From NCBI RefSeq assembly GCF_033898505.1, contig NZ_JAXAFK010000001.1, positions 1,798,001 through 1,862,000 of the forward strand: a stretch of DNA of 64,000 nt. Direction: 5' to 3'. Positions 1 to 8,175 of the stretch are shown piece after piece. Made by a program: the position numbers and the translations under genes. The stretch comes from Pectobacterium carotovorum (GTDB lineage: Bacteria; Pseudomonadota; Gammaproteobacteria; Enterobacterales; Enterobacteriaceae). The notes beneath the pieces were generated by a model that was given only the letters and a program-made list of their open reading frames with translations, ran no database searches and was not told where the DNA came from. Positions within the stretch are counted from its first letter, which is position 1, and each line of letters begins with the position of its first letter.

Positions 1-986
1 GTAATATATTATTCTCCGTCGTCATTACCCTGCTGGTCGGAGTCGTCATCGTTGCCTTATCCGGCTGGCGATTGATTATGTCGATTGCCGTCCCAATAAA
101 AAATGCCGTGGATTTAGCCAGAAAAGTCGCAGGCGGCGATCTGACGCATCGCATCGAGATTACCTCGCGCGATGAAATGGGACAGTTGCAAACCGCACTG
201 CGGGAAATGGTGCTGAACCTGACGGATATCGTTGAGCGTGTACACAGCAACGCCGACATTATTGCAACCGCATCCAACCAGATCAGTAGCGGTAATATCG
301 ATCTCTCCTCCCGAACCGAGCAGCAGGCCAGCTCACTGGAGGAAACCGCGGCGTCAATGGAACAGATGACATCCTCCGTGAAACAGAATGCCACTCATGC
401 TGCCCACGCCAGCCAACTGGCAACGACCGCCTCGCAGCGCGCTGTTGATGGCGGCAAGATGATGGGCGATGTGACCAATGCCATGCAACAGATGGTGTCC
501 TCCGCAGAGAAGATCACCAATATCATCAGCGTGATCGACGGTATTGCGTTCCAGACCAATATCCTCGCGCTGAATGCTGCCGTGGAGGCCGCTCGGGCGG
601 GCGAGCAAGGGCGAGGCTTTGCCGTCGTCGCGGGCGAAGTTCGCACGCTGGCACAGCGCAGCGCCAGCGCGGCTAAAGAGATCAAAGAACTGATCGGGAC
701 GTCCGTCGAACAGGCAAACCGCGGGCACCATGTCGTTACCGACGCGGGCAGTACGATTCAAAGCGTGGTGGAAGACATCAAACGCGTGGCCTCGCTCGTG
801 ACCGAAATCTCCACCGCCAGTAATGAGCAAAGTCTGGGCATCGGGCAGATTAATACCGCGATTTCACAGATGGAAACGGTCACGCAGCAAAACGCCGCGC
901 TGGTTAACGAAGCCGCCTCTGCCGCCGGTTCGCTATCCGAGCGGGCGGGTGAACTCAGTCATGCCGTTGCGGCGTTTCGTATCTAA
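1..986 (+). CDS. Methyl-accepting chemotaxis protein, C-terminal part (5' end outside window)
   Basis: The frame is open from base 3 to the stop, so the gene begins before the window. The first visible residues are a hydrophobic segment (second membrane helix), then a HAMP domain (about residues 25-80 of the visible part, including [17 protein letters not shown]), then the long helical signalling domain with the conserved hairpin [20 protein letters not shown] and the following [18 protein letters not shown]. This is the cytoplasmic tip that docks CheA and CheW, so the protein is a transmembrane chemoreceptor feeding flagellar chemotaxis. The periplasmic sensor domain is not in the window, so the ligand cannot be predicted. 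There is no C-terminal NWETF-type pentapeptide; the protein ends in AVAAFRI, so it probably lacks its own CheR/CheB tether. Confidence 0.95.
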   Translation, partial: NILFSVVITLLVGVVIVALSGWRLIMSIAVPIKNAVDLARKVAGGDLTHRIEITSRDEMGQLQTALREMVLNLTDIVERVHSNADIIATASNQISSGNIDLSSRTEQQASSLEETAASMEQMTSSVKQNATHAAHASQLATTASQRAVDGGKMMGDVTNAMQQMVSSAEKITNIISVIDGIAFQTNILALNAAVEAARAGEQGRGFAVVAGEVRTLAQRSASAAKEIKELIGTSVEQANRGHHVVTDAGSTIQSVVEDIKRVASLVTEISTASNEQSLGIGQINTAISQMETVTQQNAALVNEAASAAGSLSERAGELSHAVAAFRI

Positions 987-1015
987 CCACCGTTCTCACT
1001 ACACCCAGACGCGAG

Positions 1016-2320
1016 TTATGGCTTCCACGTGTGGGTGTCGGTGACTGTCAGCACATCGCTCAACGTGGTTAAAAACACATCGGCGTGTTCTTCCTGAAAC
1101 ACCAGCGGTGGGCGAATTTTCAGCACGTTCGCCGCGGGTCCCGTCGCGCTGATCAGCACACCGCGCTGGCGCATGGCATTCACCACCTGCAATGCGGATT
1201 CACTTGCCGGCGCTTTGCTTTCACGATCACTGACCAGTTCTACGCCGATAAACAGGCCGTAAGCCCGAATATCGCCAATCAGCGGGAAATCCTGCGCCAG
1301 CTGCTGTAACCCTTGTCGCAGATAATGACCCACGCGCTGGGCGTTCTGCTGCAACTGCTCTTCCCGAATCACTCTCAGTACCGCGTGCGCCGCCTGACAG
1401 GACACCGGATTGCCGCCGAACGTATTGAAATAGCGAACCTCTCGCCCAAATGCCTCAAATAATGCGGAACGTCCAACCAGCCCGGCGATAGGATGCCCGT
1501 TACCCATCGGCTTCCCTAAACTCACCAAATCCGGGACGACACCGTGACGCGCAAAGCCCCACATTGATTCCCCGGTGCGACCAAAGCCCGGCTGCACTTC
1601 ATCCGCGATAAACAATCCGCCCGCCTGACGAATCAGCGCCGCCGCTTGTGCCATTTCGCCTTCCGGCGCACAGAACACGCCGTCGCTGGAAAAAATGGTA
1701 TCCACCAGCAGCGCGGCAGGACGAATACCTTCCTGCTGCATCTGTGCCAGCGCGTCACGAATACTGGTAAGAAATGCGCCGGGCTGACGATAGGAATCTG
1801 GTGCGTCAATCAGCTTCACATGACTACCGCGCGCCACACCATCGCCCAGCGACGGCGACAGCTCCGCCAGCGCACTGGTCACGCCGTGGTACGCCCAGCG
1901 CGTCACCAGGACGCCCGTCCCCCCCGTGGTGTGGCGGGCAATGCGCAACGCCAGATCGTTGGCCTCACTGCCGGTACAGGTCAACATCACGTTGTCCAGT
2001 TCGGCGGGAAATTCGCTGAGTAAATCTTCCGCAAAATCGACAATGGCTGAGTGCAAATACCGCGTGTGGGTGTTGAGCAGAGCGCTTTGCCGCGCCATCG
2101 CCTCCACCACCGCCGGATGACAATGCCCGACCGAGGCCACATTGTTATAGACATCCAGATAACGTTTCCCCTGCTGATCGACCAACCACACGCCCTCGCC
2201 GCGCACAACATGCAGCGGTTCTTCATAAAACAGGCGGTAACCGCTGCCCAATACCCGCTGACGACGTGCCAGCAACGCTTCTGTCGTTGTCATTTCAGGC
2301 GTGATATCTCTCTGACTCAT
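1016..2320 (-). CDS. Class-III PLP enzyme, probable O-phospho-amino-alcohol phospholyase
   Basis: A 434-residue fold-type I PLP enzyme. I chose the ATG at 2320 (MSQRDITPEM) because it overlaps the stop of the upstream kinase gene as ATGA. Visible signatures are the GSEAND phosphate-binding turn (about residue 118), IADEVQPGFGRTG (about 238) and the Schiff-base lysine around residue 270 in GKPMGNGHP. That last motif is typical of ethanolamine-phosphate and 5-phosphohydroxylysine phospho-lyases, which share the aminotransferase class-III fold but release phosphate and ammonia to leave an aldehyde. Coupling to an APH-type kinase supports a lyase rather than a transaminase. It is the last gene of the SDR-kinase-lyase operon. 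An ordinary omega-transaminase remains possible; the substrate is unknown. Confidence 0.85.
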   Translation of the reverse strand: MSQRDITPEMTTTEALLARRQRVLGSGYRLFYEEPLHVVRGEGVWLVDQQGKRYLDVYNNVASVGHCHPAVVEAMARQSALLNTHTRYLHSAIVDFAEDLLSEFPAELDNVMLTCTGSEANDLALRIARHTTGGTGVLVTRWAYHGVTSALAELSPSLGDGVARGSHVKLIDAPDSYRQPGAFLTSIRDALAQMQQEGIRPAALLVDTIFSSDGVFCAPEGEMAQAAALIRQAGGLFIADEVQPGFGRTGESMWGFARHGVVPDLVSLGKPMGNGHPIAGLVGRSALFEAFGREVRYFNTFGGNPVSCQAAHAVLRVIREEQLQQNAQRVGHYLRQGLQQLAQDFPLIGDIRAYGLFIGVELVSDRESKAPASESALQVVNAMRQRGVLISATGPAANVLKIRPPLVFQEEHADVFLTTLSDVLTVTDTHTWKP

Positions 2321-3441
2321 CGCATGTCCTCCGGGCAAACCTGCTGTAGGCGAGTCACAAACTGCGCATGGGAATAGGTCGCGATGCGCTGCAAACTGTG
2401 CCAACAGCGCGGCACATTACGCAGCAGATATTCCCGGTTGTCGGGGTAGCGTGATGCTCGCCACTGGGCAATCGTCAGGGTCAGTGCCATGCGGGTCGCA
2501 ATCAAATCCGGCAACAGTGCGATTTCTTCCGGCGCTAGCGGCCTGTGCTGGTGATACGCCGCGATAAAAGGCACAACATGTTCCAGCAGATCCGCCCCAT
2601 CGCCAATTTGATACGCCAGCGCCGTCGCCACTTCACAGATTAACGGGGCAAATACGGCGTCGCCAAAATCGATAATGCCGGTAACCCGCGTTGGTAACGT
2701 CCCCTCTACCAGCACGTTATGCGGATTCAGATCGTTATGAATGACCTGGCGGCGTAACGTCGTCAATGCTGGCGCGACGCGACTGTCATAGCGGTCAAAA
2801 ATACGCCGAAGGTGCTGGTGCTGTTGCCGCTCAGAAATGAAATCGAGGTAAGGACGCACCTGCTCTGCGCGGCTGATATCCCACAGCAGAGAACGGTTCG
2901 CCGCCGGATGCGTAAAGCCGTGCAGCGCATTGTCCAACTGCGCCAGCGTACTTCCCAACTGCGGCATCAATGCCGTTGAAGGCGCGGCCAGGTGCTGCGG
3001 CGTGCCTGCCAGATAGCTCACCAACCGCACGCGCAGCAGTACGCCATCGCTTTCAACGCTCGTTTCCACCCGACCTGCTGTTGTCGGCAGGATTCGTGGA
3101 ACGGGCAGTTCAGGGGCCTGCTGCGCAAGGTGCAACAGCAGCGCGGTCTGGAAATCGCTGACGTCGGCGGGTTCCGCCGCATTGATCACCTTCAGCATAT
3201 AGCGTTCATCTGGCGTGACCGTTAGGCAGAAATTCATATCGCGCTCCCCCTGAAGTAGCGCCATCTGCCCGGATAAGCCATATTCTTGCTGCGCGATAGC
3301 CAATGCCTGCTGGCAGGAAACCTGCGGCACGGCCTGCGTCATCAGATCGTCGCCATGCGATACCGCCTCGGCAAACACCGGCTGATTAGACGCGGAGAAT
3401 GGGAACTCGGGAAAAAGTGCAGTGCGTCGTCCGTCAGACAT
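2317..3441 (-). CDS. APH-family small-molecule kinase (hydroxylysine-kinase-like)
   Basis: A 374-residue phosphotransferase of the aminoglycoside/choline-kinase fold. The catalytic loop VIHNDLNPHNVL is at about residues 233-244 and the metal-binding IIDFGD at about 256-261. The start at 3441 (MSDGRR) overlaps the end of the SDR gene by 8 bases, and the stop overlaps the next ATG, so the three genes are translationally coupled. The same kinase family includes hydroxylysine kinase, which works with a class-III phospholyase like the one encoded next door; some bacteria carry the two as one fused protein. The likely role is to phosphorylate the hydroxyl of an amino alcohol or hydroxy amino acid taken up by the cell. 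Antibiotic resistance is unlikely in this catabolic setting. Confidence 0.8.
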   Translation of the reverse strand: MSDGRRTALFPEFPFSASNQPVFAEAVSHGDDLMTQAVPQVSCQQALAIAQQEYGLSGQMALLQGERDMNFCLTVTPDERYMLKVINAAEPADVSDFQTALLLHLAQQAPELPVPRILPTTAGRVETSVESDGVLLRVRLVSYLAGTPQHLAAPSTALMPQLGSTLAQLDNALHGFTHPAANRSLLWDISRAEQVRPYLDFISERQQHQHLRRIFDRYDSRVAPALTTLRRQVIHNDLNPHNVLVEGTLPTRVTGIIDFGDAVFAPLICEVATALAYQIGDGADLLEHVVPFIAAYHQHRPLAPEEIALLPDLIATRMALTLTIAQWRASRYPDNREYLLRNVPRCWHSLQRIATYSHAQFVTRLQQVCPEDMR

Positions 3442-4168
3442 GCTGCCCTCCGTTGATGTGAATTTCCGCGCCGTTGACATAAGACGCACCGGAGGTGCAG
3501 AGAAAATAGATCAGGCTTGCTACTTCTTCGGGCTTGCCTAAGCGCTGCATCGGCACCTGCCGTTCAATGATGTCGCCCGTACCGGGTGACAGAATCGAGG
3601 TTTCAATCTCCCCCGGCGCAATCGCATTCACGCGAACGCCGTGTGGGCCGAAATCAAACGCCATTTCCCGCGTCAGCGCGGACAATGCCGCTTTTGACGT
3701 GGCATAGGCTACGCCAGCAAAGGGATGAACGCGCGATCCGGCAATCGAGGTCACATTAATCACGCAACCCTGTGATGCTTTTAGCTCGTCGAACAAGCCG
3801 TTTGCCAACAGCGCACAGGAAAACAGATTGACGTTGAAGACCCGCAGCCAGGTCGCATAGTCCGTGTCGCGCACGCCCAGACGCTGCCCGCCTTCGCCTT
3901 TTGGCGAAATCCCCGCGTTATCGACCAACGCATCCAACCGCCCGCCCAGTTTTTCCTTAATCAGCGGCAGCGTCTGTTGCAGGCTGTCGATATCTTCCAA
4001 ATCGAGATGAATGTGATTAAGCAGTTTTTCCGCCCACGGGCACTCTTCCGCCCAGTTCTGACGCGACGCGGTAAAGATCCGCCACCCCGCCGCGTGGAAA
4101 TGCTTAACGGTGGCATGCCCGATTCCCCGGCTGGCACCGGTCAGCAAGAGTGTTTTTTGCACTGTCAT
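3434..4168 (-). CDS. Short-chain dehydrogenase/reductase
   Basis: A 244-residue classical SDR with the cofactor motif TGASRGIGHA near the N-terminus, the structural NNAG-type motif (DNAGIS), catalytic Tyr and Lys in YATSK, and the C-terminal NGAEIHINGG. The start at 4168 (MTVQKTLLLTG) is supported by AGGAGA seven bases upstream; the frame is open further upstream without a comparable ribosome site. It opens the operon with the APH-type kinase and phospholyase, so it probably oxidises or reduces an intermediate of the same substrate. Its specificity cannot be read from the sequence. The promoter region carries a TTTGATGCATCA element also present before the ABC-transporter operon. Confidence 0.85.
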   Translation of the reverse strand: MTVQKTLLLTGASRGIGHATVKHFHAAGWRIFTASRQNWAEECPWAEKLLNHIHLDLEDIDSLQQTLPLIKEKLGGRLDALVDNAGISPKGEGGQRLGVRDTDYATWLRVFNVNLFSCALLANGLFDELKASQGCVINVTSIAGSRVHPFAGVAYATSKAALSALTREMAFDFGPHGVRVNAIAPGEIETSILSPGTGDIIERQVPMQRLGKPEEVASLIYFLCTSGASYVNGAEIHINGGQHV

Positions 4169-4563
4169 ACCGAATCTCCTGAGCCCTTGTAGACGATTCA
4201 TCAAATGGTGTTTGATGCATCATAAATTAGGTTTTAAAAAAAGCTGAATAAATTTTCAGCGAAATCTAATCTTTTCTCTTGGCGTAGAATGATGCTGAAG
4301 AGAAAACGTTTTCAGGATGAGCAGCATGGATGCTGCGAAAGCCAGTGCCGCGTCGGGAGCACGTCACTGGCGGTCCGTCAGGAAAACGTTATCTCTGAAG
4401 GCACCGCGTAGCGGCATCATGAACCGCCAAAAAGCCAGGGTTCCAAGGGCGACGGCAACTGAGCCGCCCTTGGTCGTGCGCTCTCCGATGCAAAGGGAGA
4501 AATGCGATCTCAACGCGCACGAAACATTCTCTCATGATTACATTGTACTGTTTGACTCCCCAC
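4169..4563. other. Intergenic stretch with several hairpins, no gene
   Basis: About 395 bases between the permease stop and the SDR start. Besides the operator next to the SDR gene it holds consecutive short inverted repeats: GCAGCAT/ATGCTGC (4321-4336), GCCAGTG/CACTGGC (4341-4371), CCAAGGGC/GCCCTTGG (4443-4473) and TCTCC/GGGAGA near 4483-4500. Open frames here lack ribosome sites and recognisable protein features. It may be a structured repetitive extragenic element or act as the terminator region of the importer operon. Confidence 0.5.
4199..4222. promoter_or_regulatory. Putative operator upstream of SDR operon (CATCAAA/TTTGATG dyad)
   Basis: CATCAAA, five bases, then TTTGATG forms a perfect inverted repeat, immediately followed by CATCA so that TGATGCATCA is itself a 10-base palindrome. 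It lies about 30-55 bases before the SDR start. The same TTTGATGCATCA core occurs upstream of the importer operon at 7889-7911. This suggests one regulator for both operons; the regulator is not identified. Confidence 0.5.
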
Positions 4564-5382
4564 CTAACTCCCACTCCGTAGCCGCTCAGAACGGCGGCGT
4601 AAAATCTCCATCACGATCAACAGGATAAGCGCAGCGCCCACCATCATGGTGGCGGCGGCGGCGATCGTCGGGTCGAGATTTTCGCGGATACCGGCAAACA
4701 TCTGTAGCGGTAGCGTGCGCTGGCGCGGGCTGGCGAGAAACAGTGTGACGATCACCTCATCAAACGACGTCGCAAAGGCAAAGAGCGCACCGGAGAACAC
4801 GCCAGGCGCAATTAGCGGAAACGTCACCTTACGAAAAGCCAGCAGCGGCGAAGCACCCAAACTGGCGGCGGCACGCGTCAGGTTGTGATCGTAATTCTTC
4901 AATACCGCCGTGACCGTAATTACCACGAACGGCACACCCAGCATGGCATGTGCCAATACCAGCCCCAAATAGCTGTTCAACAGCGATAGCTTGGCAAAGA
5001 AGAAAAACATCCCTACCGCGACAATCACCACCGGCGCAATCATCGGTGAAATCAATACCGCCATCACCAGTGATTTACCGCGAAACTCACCGCGCACCAG
5101 CCCAACTGAGGCCAGTACGCCGAGTACCGTCGCCAACAACGTCGCTAGCGGAGCAATCAGCAGACTGTTGCCCAGTGCACCCAGCCACTCGCTGGAGTTA
5201 AAAAACTCGCGATACCAGCGCAGGGAAAATCCCGTCAGCGGATAGCTCAGAAACGAACCGGCATTAAATGAGAGCGGAACAATCACCAGCACAGGCACGA
5301 TCAAAAACAACAGCATCGCCGCCCCGTAGAAATTAAAGAACGTGTTCCACAGACGGATCACCACTTCACCCTGCTGTCTCAT
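4564..5382 (-). CDS. ABC transporter permease, PotC type
   Basis: A 272-residue inner-membrane protein with about six hydrophobic segments and the cytoplasmic EAA-type loop that contacts the ATPase (about residues 170-190, RAAASLGASPLLAFRKVTFPL). The start is supported by GGGAG about ten bases upstream. It is the last gene of the binding protein-permease-permease operon and overlaps nothing. PotC-type permeases serve importers of polyamines, GABA and related small cationic or zwitterionic compounds. The neighbourhood of gabD and gabT makes GABA or a related amino acid the likeliest cargo; this is inference. Confidence 0.88.
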   Translation of the reverse strand: MRQQGEVVIRLWNTFFNFYGAAMLLFLIVPVLVIVPLSFNAGSFLSYPLTGFSLRWYREFFNSSEWLGALGNSLLIAPLATLLATVLGVLASVGLVRGEFRGKSLVMAVLISPMIAPVVIVAVGMFFFFAKLSLLNSYLGLVLAHAMLGVPFVVITVTAVLKNYDHNLTRAAASLGASPLLAFRKVTFPLIAPGVFSGALFAFATSFDEVIVTLFLASPRQRTLPLQMFAGIRENLDPTIAAAATMMVGAALILLIVMEILRRRSERLRSGS

Positions 5383-5418
5383 TGGTTATCTCCCAGTATA
5401 AGGTTACGGATATCGTGC

Positions 5419-6687
5419 TTAGTGCGCCGCGGCTTCCGCATTGGTGCGCGTCACGCGGATGTACACCACATACAGCAGCGTCACGATAATCAGCAGTTGT
5501 GTCCCCAACGCGGCGGCCATTCCCCAGTTCATGGTGGTATTGGTGAAGAACGCGACAAAATAGCTCAGCATCTGGTCGCTCGGCCCGCCCAGCAGCGCCG
5601 GCGTAATGTAGTAGCCAATCGCCATCATGAAGACCAGCAGCGCTCCCGCCGTCACGCCCGCGTAGGTTTGCGGCACATAAACCCGCCAGAAGGCGATAAA
5701 CGGATGCGCCCCCAGCGAAACGGCCGCCCGCACGTAATTCGGGGAAATGCCTTTCATCACCGCGTACAGCGGCAAAATGAAGAATGGCAGCAGGATGTGG
5801 GTCATCGAGATGTAGACGCCGATACGGTTGAACACCAGCACCAGCGGTTCATCGATAACACCGATATTCATCAGCGAACGGTTAATCAAGCCACCCGACT
5901 GTAACAGCACAATCCAGCTCGCGGTGCGCACGATCAGCGATGTCCAGAACGGCAGCAACACCAGAATCAGCAACAGGTTGGCGCGGTTAGACGGCTGTTT
6001 CGCCAGCCAATAGGCCAGCGGGTATCCCAGCCCCACGCACAGTAGCGTCACCACGCCTGCCATCAGCAGCGTGCGCAGCAGCACATCGACATACAGCGCC
6101 TGATCGGCAGGCTGCGGGACAATCTGCTGCGTGGTGGCATCAACTTTATGGTCAAACACCGCCAACAGGTAATAGCTGGTAAAAGGCCGCGCTGCGCGAT
6201 CGAACGTTTGCCAGGTCGCCAATTCCCCCCACATCGGCTGCTCGCGTATCAATTGAGCACGTATGTCGCTGCTGCCCTCAGCGGGCAGCTTACGCAATGT
6301 TCGGGTAATCAGCGTACGGTATTCCGCCCCTTCATACCCCAACCGTTTGGTAATCGTGCTCAGCTTACCGCTGCTGCGGGCATCGCGCAGATCGCCAACC
6401 AGTGCCCGAAAGACCGCTTCATCCGGCACATCATTGCCCGACCATTGCCGCATAGCAGCAATGGTCTGTGGCATATTGTCGCGCAATTCCGGGTTGGAGA
6501 CGCTTTTCCCCAAAATCGAGGTGATCGGGAAGAGAAAACTCACCACAATAAACAGAAACAGCGGCGCAATCAGCAGCAGCGAACGCTTCTTATAAGCTTT
6601 CTGCGCTAGCCACAGTTGCTGCTTCAAGGTCGAATTTTCCTCGTTTCCGCCAGAAGGTACAGCGGCGACGACATCGCTCTGGGACAT
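5419..6687 (-). CDS. ABC transporter permease, PotB type
   Basis: A permease of about 422 residues, longer than a typical PotB (about 280) because of a large soluble loop after the first membrane helix (roughly residues 50-185, probably periplasmic). The remaining five or so helices and the EAA-type loop RAAVSLGAHPFIAFWRVYVPQ are as in the family. I chose the ATG at 6687 (MSQSDVV) for its GGAG at nine bases; initiation at the ATG pair near 6705 is possible. It pairs with the PotC-type protein to form the membrane channel. The extended loop is shared by many permeases of the putrescine/GABA branch and could contact the binding protein. Confidence 0.88.
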   Translation of the reverse strand: MSQSDVVAAVPSGGNEENSTLKQQLWLAQKAYKKRSLLLIAPLFLFIVVSFLFPITSILGKSVSNPELRDNMPQTIAAMRQWSGNDVPDEAVFRALVGDLRDARSSGKLSTITKRLGYEGAEYRTLITRTLRKLPAEGSSDIRAQLIREQPMWGELATWQTFDRAARPFTSYYLLAVFDHKVDATTQQIVPQPADQALYVDVLLRTLLMAGVVTLLCVGLGYPLAYWLAKQPSNRANLLLILVLLPFWTSLIVRTASWIVLLQSGGLINRSLMNIGVIDEPLVLVFNRIGVYISMTHILLPFFILPLYAVMKGISPNYVRAAVSLGAHPFIAFWRVYVPQTYAGVTAGALLVFMMAIGYYITPALLGGPSDQMLSYFVAFFTNTTMNWGMAAALGTQLLIIVTLLYVVYIRVTRTNAEAAAH

Positions 6688-6729
6688 AGGCTCTTTCTCC
6701 ATCATCACGTACGGTCAATCACTGCGGCT

Positions 6730-7809
6730 TTACTGCGCGGCCCAGGCGTTAAAACGCTGCTCCAGCTCTTCACCGTGATCGATCCAAAACTCAGTATCTA
6801 CCTGCAATGCCTGTGCCAGATTATCCGGTGCGGTCGGCAGATTGGCGGCGACGGCTGGCGTTAACAGACTAGTGGTTTTGATGTGTGTCGGGCCATAGGG
6901 AATGTTCTCGGCGAATACTTTTTGGTTTTCCGGCTGATTGGCAAACGCAATGAACTGTTCCGCCAGCGCTTTGTGCTTGGAGCCTTTGACGATTGCCCAG
7001 CTATCCAGATCGTAAATGCTGTCGGCCCAGACGATCTTGAAGTCATGCCCTTCTTTCTGCGCTGCCGCGACACGACCGTTATACGCAGAGGTCATCACCA
7101 CATCGCCCGACACCAACCATTGCAGCGGCTGTGCGCCAGATTCCCACCACTGAATATTGGATTTGATCTGATCCAGTTTCTTAAAGGCGCGATCGACACC
7201 CTCTGGCGTCGCCAGTACCGTATAGAGGTCGTCACGCTTCACGCCATCGGCCAACAGCGCGATTTCCAGCGTAAATTTGGCACTTTTACGCAACGCACGC
7301 TTGCCGGGATATTCTTTTACATTCCAGAAATCGGCCCAGCTTTTCGGTGCCTGCTTCAGCTTCTGCGCGTTATAGGTCAACACGGTTGACCACAGAAAAA
7401 TCCCCGCGCCGCACTCGGTGACCGCCCCTTTAACAAACTGGGATTGATCGCCCAGTTTTGACCAGTCCAGCGGCTCAAACAGCCCTTCGTTACAGCCGCG
7501 CATCAGCTCAGGGCCTTCGACTTCCACGACGTCCCACCCTACCTGTCCGGTTTCCACCATCGCCCGGATACGCGCCATTTCACCGTTATACTCACCGGCT
7601 TCAACCGTGCCTTTACCCGCCGCGGCGAACGGTTTGTAAAATGCCTTATCCTGTGCGTCCTTGTTCAAACCACCGAATGAGATCACCGTGACGGATTCCG
7701 CCTGCGCCTGACAGGCCATCGTCACCAGAAAAGCCGTGGCCGCTATTTTCTTCAGTACCGGACGGTTGAAGAAGCCTTTCGCTTTGGATGTGTTGTTGAG
7801 TTTGGACAT
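6730..7809 (-). CDS. Periplasmic substrate-binding protein, PotD/F type
   Basis: About 359 residues. An N-terminal signal peptide (basic FFNRPVLKK followed by IAATAFLVTMACQAQA) directs it to the periplasm; the mature protein begins near ESVTVISFGG. The fold belongs to the spermidine/putrescine-binding (SBP type 1) group, which also contains GABA-binding proteins of plant-associated bacteria. Two adjacent ATGs exist; the second (7809) sits seven bases after CAGGAG and is preferred over 7812. It opens the importer operon, and a strong dyad (7889-7911) lies about 80-100 bases upstream. The ligand is inferred from the gab context, not from residues. Confidence 0.88.
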   Translation of the reverse strand: MSKLNNTSKAKGFFNRPVLKKIAATAFLVTMACQAQAESVTVISFGGLNKDAQDKAFYKPFAAAGKGTVEAGEYNGEMARIRAMVETGQVGWDVVEVEGPELMRGCNEGLFEPLDWSKLGDQSQFVKGAVTECGAGIFLWSTVLTYNAQKLKQAPKSWADFWNVKEYPGKRALRKSAKFTLEIALLADGVKRDDLYTVLATPEGVDRAFKKLDQIKSNIQWWESGAQPLQWLVSGDVVMTSAYNGRVAAAQKEGHDFKIVWADSIYDLDSWAIVKGSKHKALAEQFIAFANQPENQKVFAENIPYGPTHIKTTSLLTPAVAANLPTAPDNLAQALQVDTEFWIDHGEELEQRFNAWAAQ

Positions 7810-8175
7810 CATTTCGCTCCTGGAGTGGTAGTCAACGTAAAGGTCAAATGCGTATCACCATTTGCGCACGCTATTTCTTGCTCATCATTTTTGATGCATC
7901 ATGTATCAAAATAATCATGCCAAAAAATATGAGCATAAATTGTGCCAATTCAAAAATTTTATTGATGTTTTGCTACAGCAGCGGCGGGAACGGGGATGAG
8001 AAGCATCAGGGGGAGACGGCTATCCTTTACACCTGATGAGACTTCGCCATTTTTGCCATATTGTGGTGCACGCTGATATTGCCTTGCACCACCCAAACGC
8101 ATTGCGCGTCTGATGTTCGCGTGCCGATATCGGCTATCGACACGCGTTTCTTTACCGACGATCTAACACGACGAG
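7810..8175. other. Intergenic region between gabD and importer operon
   Basis: About 365 bases. The right half of the gap (gabD side) has GC-rich imperfect hairpins around 8122-8145 (GCCGATATCGGC and flanks) that could end gabD transcription. The left half is AT-rich and carries the palindrome at 7889-7911. No convincing reading frame is seen. Confidence 0.5.
7889..7911. promoter_or_regulatory. Near-perfect 23-base palindrome upstream of importer operon
   Basis: Arms TTTTGAT and ATCAAAA flank the core GCATCATGT, giving a dyad with only one non-complementary pair besides the central base. The left half, TTTGATGCATCA, recurs before the SDR-kinase-lyase operon. The position, 80-100 bases before the binding-protein start, is typical for an operator. 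The binding regulator is unknown. Confidence 0.55.

Noticed and set aside
2317..3441. Aminoglycoside resistance kinase
   Set aside because: The fold is shared, but coupling to a phospholyase, an SDR and an importer points to catabolism.
4317..4628. Possible 103-residue gene on the + strand
   Set aside because: Low-complexity product, overlaps the permease stop region, and coincides with hairpins rather than coding signals.
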